17,302 nt of DNA from Willaertia magna (GCA_902984215.1 CADWAF010003365.1:1-17302); one strand, 5' to 3'. Counted from the first letter of the stretch, positions 1-9,701 are shown. Notes: generated by a model from the sequence alone, not told the origin. Numbers and translations are program-made.

Positions 1-1
1 A

Positions 2-556
2 AATGGTAAAATTTCATGTGGTTTACACAGAGTTATACAATCAGATAATACTTTACAACAATTAGATAATAATTTACAACAAAATAATTGTAATGAAAAT
101 AATTATTACAATAATTATTACAATAATTTTACAATGAATAATTTTTCAGAAAGAATTACAATGTGGTATGAAGTTTGTGCAAAAGAACAAATTTCAAATA
201 AATTTTTACAATCAATTTTTTCATTACAACAAGTACAATTACAATTAAAATTAAAATTAAAAGGAGGAACCGAAAATGAAAATAATAATTTAAATAATGA
301 AAATAATTTAAATAAAATAATTACAGTCTTTATTAAAACATTAACTGGAAAGAAAGTTGAATTAAAAATTGAAGAAAATTCAACTGGTTATCAATTAAAA
401 AGATTATTAGAAGAAAAAGTTGGAATTCCACCACCAAAACAAAGAATTGTATTTAAAAAGTCAATTTTAGGAGATGATTGTATTTTGAGTAAAGTTGGGA
501 TTGAAGATCAAACTGTTTTACATTTAGTGTTGAGTTTAAGGGGTGGAAAAGATTAA
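2..556 (+). CDS. Ubiquitin-like protein with C-terminal Gly-Gly, 5' partial
   Basis: The frame is open to the window edge, so the gene starts upstream; the ATG at 134 is internal or an alternative start. Counting from that ATG, residues ~61-138 form a ubiquitin fold: an IKTLTGK first strand, the GIPPPKQR turn, the VLHLVLSLRGG tail, then a two-residue KD extension that a deubiquitinase would remove. Aligned by eye with ubiquitin, positions equivalent to K6, K11, K27 and K33 are Lys, while the K48 and K63 positions are Ser and Asp, so classical K48/K63 chains could not form on it. An upstream segment ending LKLKGG, with NGKIS and NTLQQL before it, looks like a degraded preceding unit, linked by an Asn/Glu-rich spacer. 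I infer a divergent tandem ubiquitin-like (polyubiquitin or NEDD8-like) protein conjugated to substrates. All Gln codons are CAA/CAG and the stop is TAA. Confidence 0.85.
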   Translation, partial: NGKISCGLHRVIQSDNTLQQLDNNLQQNNCNENNYYNNYYNNFTMNNFSERITMWYEVCAKEQISNKFLQSIFSLQQVQLQLKLKLKGGTENENNNLNNENNLNKIITVFIKTLTGKKVELKIEENSTGYQLKRLLEEKVGIPPPKQRIVFKKSILGDDCILSKVGIEDQTVLHLVLSLRGGKD

Positions 557-1031
557 AACAAAAATCGCTTTAACAATAAATTACATTTTGCTCTGAATGA
601 CAAAGTATTAATGTGAATATAAATTGTGGCTAATTGTTACTGATTGAAAACATTACAAATTTATTAATGTACAAAATTTACATTTCCTGGTGTGCTAATT
701 ATTTAATTTTTCATTTCTTTTTTATTTCTTTTGTTTTTTAATTCCCCTTGCAGTTGCTTTTTTCTAAACAATTTATTGAACTTCTTTCACTTCAGTTAAA
801 TTGGTGAAACATACAGTTCAAAACCTTTTGAGTGGAATATTACATGGTTTTGAAACTAATATTGATACAATCTTCAGCAAATAAGGCATTGGAAATGATA
901 ATTTACTATAGATTAATTATGAAACAATTATTGGAATATGCTCTTAGAGAACGGAATTATAATAAACAGGTGTTGTAATAATTTTTTACATATATATTAG
1001 TTAATTATATAGTATTTATAATTTTAAAATT
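557..1031. other. Intergenic region between convergent host genes
   Basis: No open frame of note. An AATAAA at 575-580 lies 19 bases after the ubiquitin-like stop and is a plausible polyadenylation signal. A pyrimidine-rich run ending in ccccttgcag near 744-753 resembles a 3' splice site, but no coding exon follows, so I do not call one. Confidence 0.5.
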
Positions 1032-2273
1032 CTATTGTCCATTACTTGTTTGTGTCTGCTGTTTGTTGACACAATTGTTTTGTTTTTGTTTAAAATTTAA
1101 ATATTCCCTTAATGAATGAATAGAACTTGTAAATATCTTTTCTTCTTCATTTACAGTGGTTGTTGCCTCCTTCATTATTTCATCTTCTTCCTTATTCTCC
1201 TCTATATTATTATTCTGTATTAATAATCCATCATTATCGATTAATGGATCATCAAACCAATCAGTTTGTAGTTTTTCATCTAATTGTTCAATAATATCCA
1301 TTCTCTTTTTAGATTTAGCTTCTTGATAATAATCATCAATATTATCATCGACATCTGTTGTTTCCATCTTTCCAGCGTCATTGTCAATATGCCAATCTTC
1401 ATTTTCCCATTCATCCTTTTCATCTTCAGCCCATTCATTCTTTTCATCTTCATCCCATTCATTATCTTTTGTATCAGTATGTTCAAGCCAATCATTATCA
1501 AGCTCTCCATAATAACCATCTCCATCTGTGTGCCAATCAGCTAGATCATAATCACAATAATGACCTAAAAAGAACTCAATTTTATCTTTGTTGTAAGTAA
1601 AAAGTAAACTATTTGTAATATCGTTAGTGAACCAAGTATCTTTAGTATCAAAATCTTCCATGGCACTAAAATGATTGACATTTGTCATTTCATTATATTC
1701 TTTATCCAATAATTTCATCATTTCAATTCTCTTTTCCATCGTTGTATCATTATTTACAAAATTATTAACTCTCTTTTCATCAACAATTGAAGAATAATTT
1801 GGAAATAAATATTTTACATCATTTTTATTATTATTATCTTTAAAATTATAATTATGAAATAAAATTCCATGATTTAAATTTAACTGTTGTGGAGTTCCAT
1901 ATAATAATAAATAAATTTTTTGTAATTGAATATTTTTGTAAATTGAAAAGAAAAATTTTGAACATTTTGAAATATTTAACAAAGTATTTTCATCACAAAA
2001 ATAAAATATAATTTGTAATATTTCTGGAATGTTTGAAATTGTGTGAAATTTATTTTTTAATAAATTTTGTTCATTTTCTTCTTCATCAATTAAGTCACAA
2101 TTATTATTTTTATTGGAACAATATTGTTCAATAAAGGATTTCATTGCGTTAATGTCAAGATTTATATTTTTATCATTTTCATTATCTTGAAAATCGGAAA
2201 GTAAAAGAAATCTTTGTTTTAAAAGTTTTTGAAATAATTCACCAAGTTGTTCTTCTTCTATTTGATAATTCAT
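1032..2273 (-). CDS. Probable F-box protein with acidic Trp-rich repeat region
   Basis: 413 codons, ATG at 2273, stop TAG at 1032-1034, no internal stop. Residues ~78-122 match the F-box pattern: an IPEILQIIF start, a short acidic turn, a Leu/Ile helix, then a Cys/Phe-rich helix and LQKIYLLL. F-box proteins bring substrates to Skp1-cullin ubiquitin ligases; that role is inferred. Residues ~30-75 are Asn/Asp/Glu-rich. Residues ~245-345 are strongly acidic with many Trp, including three near-copies of an eight-residue N/D-E-W-x-E-D-E-K unit. No WD40, LRR or kelch domain follows, so the substrate-binding part is unrecognised. Trp is always TGG and Gln always CAA/CAG, which shows that the host uses the standard code. 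The F-box call rests on one pattern and could be wrong; the gene itself is secure. Confidence 0.65.
   Translation of the reverse strand: MNYQIEEEQLGELFQKLLKQRFLLLSDFQDNENDKNINLDINAMKSFIEQYCSNKNNNCDLIDEEENEQNLLKNKFHTISNIPEILQIIFYFCDENTLLNISKCSKFFFSIYKNIQLQKIYLLLYGTPQQLNLNHGILFHNYNFKDNNNKNDVKYLFPNYSSIVDEKRVNNFVNNDTTMEKRIEMMKLLDKEYNEMTNVNHFSAMEDFDTKDTWFTNDITNSLLFTYNKDKIEFFLGHYCDYDLADWHTDGDGYYGELDNDWLEHTDTKDNEWDEDEKNEWAEDEKDEWENEDWHIDNDAGKMETTDVDDNIDDYYQEAKSKKRMDIIEQLDEKLQTDWFDDPLIDNDGLLIQNNNIEENKEEDEIMKEATTTVNEEEKIFTSSIHSLREYLNFKQKQNNCVNKQQTQTSNGQ
1392..1463 (-). repeat. In-frame 24-bp tandem repeat inside the F-box gene
   Basis: Three imperfect 24-bp units encode residues ~271-294, each starting N/D-E-W and rich in Glu/Asp/Lys. 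The + strand shows it as repeated ttcatc and cccattcat blocks. Units differ mainly at the fourth residue. It is a coding minisatellite likely to vary in copy number. Confidence 0.7.
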
Positions 2274-2640
2274 TTTATTAATAAATGAAATAATAAAAAA
2301 GACATTACTGTAAATCTATTTTTTTTGTTCTTGCTTTTTTTTGTATTGACGTTTTTTAGATAAAATTTCAAAAATCCGGATAACTAGATTTTGGAAAACT
2401 TTTTAAAAAGTAATTACATTAATTTAGTCACAATTTAGTAAAAAAAAGTGTGACTACTATTTCTTTTCTAGTTGGGTTGAAAGTAGTTGTAAAATTTATA
2501 AATAAAGTAGATACAAATTTTTTATTTTATGTTTACAATAAATTTCAAAACACGTCTTCAAGAAAAATACAATTAGCCGGTATTTTCATAAAAGAAATTT
2601 ATTATTAAAACCAACCTTTAAAAACAACTCATCATACTTA
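2274..2640. other. Upstream region of the F-box gene
   Basis: Host-like composition, with scattered G and C, in contrast to what follows. It should contain the minus-strand promoter of the F-box gene; I see no distinctive promoter motif. No ORF. Confidence 0.4.
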
Positions 2641-3933
2641 ATACAAAGAATTAAATCATTTGATTAATCTTTTAAAGTAATTATTTTATTATTTAATACA
2701 CATAAAACTGTTATTTGTTTAAAATTTTTATTTTTTTTAATTTTATATTAAAATAAAATTCATTAAACAAATAATAATAGTCATTTTTATTTACATTGTA
2801 AACAGTAGATCTAAATTTATTAAAAATAATTAATCAATTTAAAATAAATAATTTAATAGCTTTTCTTTTTGAGTTATTTTTTTTTAATACTTCTAATAAT
2901 AATTCCAATAATATCTTACAAAACAAAACAAGATATTATAAATAAAAAGTTTAAATTATATATTGAATTAATAAAATATAAAAAACAATGATTAATTAAT
3001 ATTAATAAATGTAAGCTAAAATATTTTTTTATTTGTTATAAAATTTTAAATAATTTTTTTTATAAAAATATTTAAAAGTTAAATATATAAACATTTTTTT
3101 TAAATTAAACCATTATTTAATATTTATATTAAATATTTTTTAATATTACTATGAATTGTAAAAAATAAATATTAATATTAAACTTATCTACAAAATAAAA
3201 AAAAGCATTTATTATTATAAAAAAAATTATTGTTAAATTAAAAGAAAAATTAAAATTAAAATTATTTAATAATTATTTCAATTTATTATTGTTAATTTGT
3301 TTATTATATATATATATTAAAATATTATAAAAAAAATTATAAATAATCAAAACTAATTATAAAATATTTAAAAAATAAAAAAGTAAAACAATTTAATATT
3401 ATAATAAAATTATTAATATCTATTATATAAATATTAAAATTTTAATTAATGAATTTGCTATTTTTATTAATAAATTAAATAAAAAAAATTAGATTTTATT
3501 TTTTAATAATATACTATAATTAATAATAAAATAAATTTTATCAACATTAAATTTATATAAAGTTTTTAATATATAAATTTAATATTTTTTAAAAGAAACT
3601 TTTAAATATTTTTTATTATTAACTAAAAATTAAAAAAAGTCTAATAAATATTTTTTTAATATATTTTATTAAAATTTTATTAATAATAAAAAAATAATAT
3701 TATTATTCAGTTTTTTTTTATTATTTATTTTATATAAACTAAATTTAATAATTTTAATATTAAATTAAAATACATTATTAAAATTTGTAATGTAATTAAA
3801 AAAAATTTATTGTATTTACATTAATGTTAATAAATTTTTATTAATTTAACTTTTAATTTAAATTATTGATTATAAAGTATTTTAATAATTTTTTTTAAAA
3901 AAATTAATATTAATATTAAATAAAAAAACTTAT

Positions 3934-4028
3934 TTTTAGTAATATCTTTTAAATAAAAAATTATTTATTTATATAACTTTTATAGGGTTTCTTTAATTGA
4001 TTAAAAAAATTAAATGATATTACTAAAA
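3934..4028. repeat. Foldback with 13-bp perfect arms
   Basis: TTTTAGTAATATC at 3934-3946 is the exact reverse complement of 4016-4028, and the pairing extends imperfectly inward. The loop holds one of the few GGG runs in the desert (tatagggttt, ~3981-3990). It could be a tiny decayed MITE. Confidence 0.5.
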
Positions 4029-4050
4029 TTATATAATTTAAAATTAAATT

Positions 4051-4122
4051 TAATTAAAATTATTATTTATTAAGTTTAATTAAAATTATTATTTATTAAA
4101 TTTAATTAAAATTATTATCAAT
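4051..4122. repeat. 26-bp tandem repeat, about 2.7 copies
   Basis: The unit beginning taattaaaattattattt starts at 4051, 4077 and 4103. The first two units differ at one base; the third ends early. Non-coding. Confidence 0.75.
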
Positions 4123-4438
4123 TTTTTTTATTATTACTTAATTTATTAATAATGTTCATAATATAAATAATTTTAATACTTTTTAATTATTTATATTCTA
4201 ATGAAATAATAATATATGAAATTAGTAATATAATAAGATTAATATTATATTTTATTATTATATTTTTATTTTAAAATTTTGATATTTATTAAAAAAATAA
4301 TATTTTTTTTATTATTACTTATTTTTTTTCTTTAAAAAATAATTTTTTATGAAAATATTTAATTTATTTATTATTTATTCAAATAATTAATTTAAAAAAA
4401 ATACATTAATAACTTAATATCATTATTTAACAAACAAT

Positions 4439-6470
4439 ATGACCTCATTATTATCATTATCTCCCAAACCAAATAAAAATCATCAAAAACAAATACAGTA
4501 GAAACTTTTCAAGTTTGCGCAAAAAAAATTGAAAAAAAAATTGAAAAAAAAGTAAAAAAATTTTTCACAAGTTGCCTTTTAGAGTAGGTTTTTGAAGGGC
4601 ATTAGGTCTTATTTTGGTGGTATTGTGGGTAAAAATTGTGTATTCTTGCTTTATTAAAGAGAATTTGATTGAACGTTTAGGTTTTTTTCAACTCTAATTG
4701 CATAACTTACTTAATAAAGCAACCCTTCAAAATTCTATGTTTTTTCATGCACAAACTTAAAAAGTTTCTACTGTATTATCATTAATATAAGAAATTATTA
4801 ATGAATTTATTGAAGATTCAGATAATAATTATATTAAAAAAATTAAAAATCAATTATTAAAAGCAAAAGGATTAAAAGATGTTGAATTTGAAAAAAATAT
4901 AAATGTTAGAGAAATTTTTAGTATTGGTTTAAATAAAAAAAATAAAATAAAAAACAAATTAAACAATATTTTAAATCTAAAAATTTAAATATCAGTATTA
5001 ATAGTTATTTATTTAAAAAATAGGAAAATTTATTTATTGTAAATACTATATAAAAAAGAGATAATACTAATATTTATAAAAACATATTAGAAGATCCTAA
5101 TGAAATTAATGATGAAGAAAATGATAAAGAAATTGTAGAAAATTGATGTGATATGGTTAAAAAAATTAAAAAAATATATAAATTAAAAACAATATCAAAA
5201 ACAAATTATTTTATTATTCTTTTTGTAGTTATATTAAAAAATTAAGTTTAAGAGATCTATTTAGAGAATATGATAAATTTTTAAAAAAATTATTAAGAAG
5301 ATTATTATATAAATATAAAAATATAATTAATAAAGTATTACTATATTTAAATATTTATAGAAATTAAATATTACAATATTTAGATTTAAATAAAAATAAT
5401 AATTTAAGAACTTATATAATGTTTAAACAAGTATATATAAAAAGTTTTTATGGAGATTTTTTTGAATATGTTAAATTAGAATATATAAAATAAGAAAAAA
5501 TTAAAGATATAAAAGATAGAAATAAGATAAATAAATTTTTTATAATTAATATAGATTTTATAATTGTAAAAGATAAAAATTTAAATAATAATATTAGAAA
5601 TTAAAGAGTAATTTATGAAAAAAAATTTAAAATATAAATATAAATATAAAAAAACAAAAACTATTAAAAAATATTATAGTAGTAATAATTTAATTACAAA
5701 ATGAGATAATAATATTTATTGTAATTATATTAAAGAAAACAATTTAAAAAATTTAATTACAATTACAAATAAAAAATTAAAAACACTTATTAAAGTTATA
5801 CAAAAAAAAAATATTCTAAAATTAATTATAAAAGATGATTATAAAAATATTAATATTATTAATAATAATAATGAAATTAAAAAAGAAGAAATTAATAAAA
5901 ATTTTAAAGAAGAAGAAGAAGAAAATAATTTAAAAAATTATGAAAAAAAATTATTTTTAGATTAATAATAAATGATAAATATGATAGTGATGAATATAAT
6001 GATGAAGATTTTAAAAAAATTATTATTTTTATAAATATAATAAATTAAAAAATCGTCATAAAAATAAATATTAGAAATTAAAACATAAACATTATTTATA
6101 AAATAGTAAATTAAAGAAAAAATAAAAATTAAAAAAATAAAAATTATTAAAATTATATGAAAAATAGATTAATAATTTAAAAATTAAATTTAATTAACAA
6201 TATTCAAGTAAAAAAGATGATAATAGTGAAAAGAAAATAAATAAAAATTTTTTATAATTAAATAATATTTCTCAAAAAAAAAAAGAAAAAGAAAAAGAAG
6301 AAGAAGAAAAAGAAAATAATTTAAATAAAAGTGATTTAACTATTGAAAATATAAATAATAATTATATATCTAATAAAAAAAAAGAATTAAAAAATACTTT
6401 AAAAATAATTAATTCTATAAATACTTCTATTGTAAAAGATATAAAAATTATTTATATTGATTCTGATTAA
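4439..6470 (+). pseudogene. L1: homologue of recombinase gene R3 lacking the catalytic core
   Basis: Begins MTSLLSLSPK at 4439. Coding is recognisable only across in-frame stops and several frameshifts (near 4970, 5235, 5640, 5950, 6020). The N-terminal part resembles R3: LIQEI here (4782-4796) and LIQRI there (14445-14459), with TAA at 4788-4790 aligned to CAA at 14451. The C-terminal part matches too: KWDNNIYCNYIKENNL (5699-5746) against KWKSAILYDYCKKHNL (16325-16372), with the Trp written TGA in both. Boxes I and II of the recombinase are not found, so roughly 300 codons present in R3 are missing. Frame 6024-6470 is a Lys/Gln coiled-coil-like stretch with seven TAA/TAG at Gln-like places, then an acidic region ending IIYIDSD. 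A MITE interrupts codon 19. Probably non-functional, or a non-catalytic partner. Confidence 0.6.
4496..4773. mobile_element. MITE with Tc1/mariner-type ends, TA target duplication
   Basis: 25-bp terminal inverted repeats at 4496-4520 and 4749-4773 differ at two bases, both starting CAGTAGAAACTTTT and flanked by TA (4494-4495, 4774-4775). Internal arms also pair: TTTGAAGGG (4591-4599) with CCCTTCAA (4723-4730), and GCTTTATTAA (4648-4657) with its complement (4711-4720), so the whole unit can fold back. No ORF. Visibly richer in G and C than the element around it, in line with a later host-family insertion. CAGTAGAA...TA ends are typical of pogo/Tc1-mariner relatives; the family itself is not identified. 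Confidence 0.85.
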
Positions 6471-6650
6471 ATTATTATATATTAATTTTTAAAATAAAAT
6501 TATTATTTTTTTTAAATAATATTATATTTTCTTTATTTATTCGATTAAAAATTGAATATTAAAAAAGAAATTAATATAAAAATAATGTTTTATTAATATA
6601 AATAATAATTAAATACAAATTAAACCCCATTTTAATATTCTTTATCATCT

Positions 6651-8142
6651 TTAATATTTTTTTTTCTTTTTTAATTCTTTCTCTTCTTCAAAATCTAATA
6701 TTATTCTATTATTTTCAATCACTTCAATTGATCTATTAATATTAATTTTAATTTTTCTCTTATATAAATTACTTTTCTTTAACAAAAACAATACAACTTC
6801 AAATTTTCTTATTTCTACTATAGAATCATCAAAAAAAAAATTTTCTTAACCAAATCATTTACAGTAATATTATTTGTAAATAATATATTCTTTAAACATT
6901 CTATTATTAAAAAACCACTTTTGAAATCTGGAATAACAAGTAATAAAATTTGATTTTTTAAAATTGATAATTTATTTAATTTTAAATTATTATTACTAAA
7001 AAATATTTAATTAATAAAACAAAAATAAATTGTATTATTTTAATTGTTAAAATATAATAATATAGAAATTTTTTATTTATAATATTATTTTTTGATTTCT
7101 AATTTCAATAGGTTTAAATTTTAAAAAATAATTTAAATTAATACTATCTATTGAACATTGTAATAAATAAAATTTATAATAATTCCTTTTTTTTAAAATA
7201 AATTTTTTAATATTAAAATAAATTAAAAACCATCTTTTTGTTGTAGATTTTAATTTAAATAATATAAAAACAATGTTAATTGAATTATTATTAGAAATTA
7301 AATTATTAATTAAAAAATTATTTATATTTATATCATTATAATTATTAATTTTAAATAATAATTTTTCACTTTCTTTATAATTTAATAAAGAATTTTTTAA
7401 ATTTAATAATTATAAATAAATATGTTTACTTATTAAAATTTTTATTTATTAAAATAATTAAATTTAATAAAATTATTACTTACATTCCAATTAATAATAC
7501 TAATAAATAATTTTTCTTTTTTAAAATTTAAAATCTATTTCAAATAAATCTTTAAAATATATTAAATATAAATCAGAAATACCTTTTATTGAATTATAAG
7601 TATATTTAAATAAATTAATTATTTCATTTTCTTTTAAATATTTATTATAAAAAAGGTCTTTATATTTTTTTTATATATTAATGTTATATTATTTTAAATT
7701 ATTTATTAAATCATTTTGACCTTTATTGTAAATACTAAAAATAAATAAAGTTTTATAATTTTTAATAATAGGTAATGAAGAGGTTTTAATTGATTTTAAT
7801 AATGGTAATAAATTAATTTTATATTGTTCTTCTTGTTGAGTTTTTTATTGATTTGATTGTTGTTGTTGTTGTTGTTGTTTTGTTTTATTTAATTGTTTTT
7901 GTTAATTAGTGTTTGTATTAATAATAGTAATTATATTAGAGCTAAAAGTTGTTTTGTTAATAATTTATTGTATATGTTGATCATTATATCTATTAATTAA
8001 ATTTTTCTTTAAGTTATTTTGTTATTTATATATTTTTTTTATTATTTTTTAAAAAAAAACATTATCATAATGAAGTTTCAGAATTATTTTTTTTAAATAA
8101 TCTTTCAATAGGACATCTAAAAAGAAAAATTGTTTAAATCAT
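6651..8142 (-). pseudogene. L2: homologue of R1, unknown function
   Basis: Likely start is the ATG at 8142-8140, giving M-I-stop-TIFLFRCPIERLF, comparable with the HPKKLY start region of R1. Frame 8024-7500 runs ~175 codons with seven in-frame TAA (ends at 8022, 7965, 7902, 7845, 7689, 7671, 7521) and no frameshift. Several of these TAA sit next to CAA in a Gln-rich region that includes seven CAA in a row. Further on, RWFLIYFNI and RNYYKF (7187-7170) match NWYIIFFNV and RNYYKF of R1, and EIDFKF..KII.Y matches QIDLVFLKDKIKY. There the TAA at 7523-7521 faces a Leu TTA of R1, not a Gln. Frameshifts occur near 7490, 7000 and 6832. The C-terminus is Glu/Lys-rich. No known domain recognised. Confidence 0.6.
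7857..7877 (-). repeat. (CAA)7 polyglutamine microsatellite
   Basis: Seven consecutive CAA codons in the L2 frame, with TAA codons close on both sides (7902, 7845). None of the seven has become TAA, which suggests recent expansion or selection for Gln. Confidence 0.85.
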
Positions 8143-8208
8143 TAAAAATAATAAAAAATTAATTAAAAAAATATAATAATCGTTTTATTTATTTCATTTA
8201 AGTAAACA

Positions 8209-9288
8209 ATGAAAATTATAATTATTCTTTTTAATGATAATAATTTATTTTTTTTTACTACCAACATTGTAAAACAATAATACAAAATAATAACCCTAAT
8301 AATCAAAATAATCAAATTAACGATCTCAAAGATAAAAATATTATTTCGTATCAACAAAATAAAGATTAATACTTATTATCACTACTAATATTACCTATTA
8401 TTAGTAATAAACAATAATTAAATTATTTTTTACGTTCAAATAAAAAAATAAATGATTTACAAAATATAATTAAAAATATATTAAATCAATAATTATTTTT
8501 TTCTTTCTCTATCCAAAGTTTACTAAAAGATGATAGCATTTTAAAAAATATTATTTCTATTGAAAAAAAAATTAATCTTTAAATTAATATTAAAGAAAGT
8601 AAAATTTTCATAAATTTATTAACAACATTATTTGATAATTTAATTCTTGAATAATCTAATAATTATTTATTAGATTTATTAGAAAAATATAATAAGCTTT
8701 ATAATTATGTTATTATTTTAGAAAGTAAATTAGTTGATATTTTTAATAGATTATAATTTGATGATGATGCTATTAAAATAAATAGTTATTTTATTATTAA
8801 AAATATTAATCAAAAAAATTCAAAAAAAAAGTACTATTTTATTAATTAATAAAATTAATGACCTTAATAAAGATAAAAATAAATCAAAAAACAAAAAAAA
8901 GGTTAACAAAAAGATAAAAAAGATAGAGAAGCTAAAAAAAAAAGAAAAAAAAGAAAAAAAAAGATAATAATTAATTAAAGAAAAAAATTATTATTATAAA
9001 AACAAACAAAAGCCCTTAAAAAGAAAAAGAAGATTAAAAAGAAAAAAAAAGAAGAAAAAACAAAAAAAACAAAAAAGTAATTTAAAAAATAATATTATTA
9101 TTCTTAACAAAAAAGATTTTGAAGAAGTTGTTAATATAGAATTTGAAGAAGAAGAATATAAAGATTTAAAAGAAAAAGAAGAAGATGATGATAATGAAAA
9201 AGATAATAAAAATATTATTTAATCTTTTGTTAAGGAAAATGATAGTGATAATAATGAAAATGGGTTTGGATTTAATGGAAATACTATA
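8209..9288 (+). pseudogene. L3: homologue of the N-terminal part of R2, truncated
   Basis: ATG at 8209 is followed by a frameshift in a T run; frame 3 (codons starting at multiples of 3) is then open from ~8245 to ~8835, about 195 codons, interrupted only by six TAA (8367, 8415, 8490, 8580, 8652, 8754), with no TAG, no TGA and no frameshift. DLLEKYNKLYNYVIILESKL (8673-8732) aligns with DLLSNYLNLQNYISILQYKL of R2 (11683-11742), 11 of 20 identical. After one frameshift near 8835 comes a long Lys block (~8850-9090), then Glu/Asp clusters with VVNIEFEEEE, mirroring the Lys/Glu block of R2. The match ends at Asn-Thr-Ile-Ser near 9288, where foreign-looking sequence begins. Function unknown. Confidence 0.6.
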
Positions 9289-9497
9289 TCCAGAACATAG
9301 CACGTCCTTTTTTAGGACTTCCAAATAATTTCTATATATAATAGGGGATCTAAAGTACAACCTATATAGAATCTGTTTAAAAATATACATAGGTTACCTT
9401 AGTACAATATAGTGACTTGAATTTGTCTCCCGTGGACTTTGTAAAAAAATCTTAAAAATAAGGTCAATAAATTTTTTTTAATTTTTAAACAATATTT
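9289..9497. other. G+C-richer patch at the junction of the two element copies
   Basis: Not coding. Composition is clearly different from both sides (tagcacgtcc, aggggatc, gtctcccgtgg). Contains a perfect hairpin GTCCT-AGGAC at 9304-9318, and AACCTAT (9359-9365) pairing with ATAGGTT (9389-9395). It cuts L3 off from the rest of its R2-like sequence. It could be host DNA left between two insertions, a small insertion, or a terminal structure of the right element. Confidence 0.45.
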
Positions 9498-9513
9498 TAT
9501 GATAAACATCACA
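9498..9513 (+). repeat. Palindromic box A1
   Basis: TATGATAAACATCACA, followed by aactaaaaaagaaatac and, ~25 bases on, aattgaaaaaagttcaaat. First member of a pair 96 bases apart, outside the 3' end of R1. Confidence 0.75.
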
Positions 9514-9593
9514 AACTAAAAAAGAAATACTTTTCTAATTGAAAAAAGTTCAAATAATTGGAAAATGAAAAAATTATAAATTATTTTATATTT

Positions 9594-9609
9594 TGTGATG
9601 GACATCACA
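9594..9609 (+). repeat. Palindromic box A2
   Basis: TGTGATGGACATCACA: perfect 7-bp arms around a 2-bp centre. The following ~55 bases repeat those after A1 (aactaaaaagaaaatacc, then aattgagaaaagtcaaa). Confidence 0.85.
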
Positions 9610-9701
9610 AACTAAAAAGAAAATACCTTCCCAATTGAGAAAAGTCAAAATATTGGAATACAATAAAATAGAAAAATTACACACTTTATTTATTACATTC
9701 A

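Larger units (their letters stand above)
2641..4438. other. A/T desert without genes
   Basis: Almost pure A and T with very rare G or C. No frame shows protein-like composition even if TAA, TAG and TGA are read through. The only structures seen are a foldback at 3934-4028 and a 26-bp tandem repeat at 4051-4122. It may be the decayed outer part of the left mobile element or a separate AT-rich spacer. Confidence 0.55.
4439..9288. mobile_element. Left copy of a tyrosine-recombinase element, permuted and degenerate
   Basis: Holds L1 (+), L2 (-) and L3 (+), which match R3, R1 and the first part of R2 of the right copy. Order and strands are a cyclic permutation of the right copy. Homology to R2 stops near 9288, where L3 shares the codons for Asn-Thr-Ile with R2 at about 12195. 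Composition is far more A+T than in the right copy, and no palindromic TGTGATG boxes occur. Outer ends are not defined by any repeat I could find. Confidence 0.6.

Noticed and set aside
735..760. Pyrimidine tract ending in CAG, like a 3' splice site
   Set aside because: No coding exon follows and both neighbouring genes end before it.
1280..1600. ORFs on both strands inside the F-box gene
   Set aside because: Shadows of its acidic/Trp repeat region; repeat-derived Met/Lys/Ile or Phe/Ile composition and no domain.
7385..7490. GTAAGT and later AG dinucleotides in L2 that look like intron borders
   Set aside because: AT-rich sequence gives such matches often; no clean reading frame joins across them, and a frameshift explains the break as well.
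8163..8357. Minus-strand ORF with hydrophobic Ile-rich product
   Set aside because: Antisense of the L3 start region; the Ile/Leu richness is an A+T artefact and it has no homologue in the right copy.
9166..9390. Minus-strand ORF ending in poly-Phe
   Set aside because: It is the antisense of the acidic Glu/Lys tail of L3 plus the junction patch.
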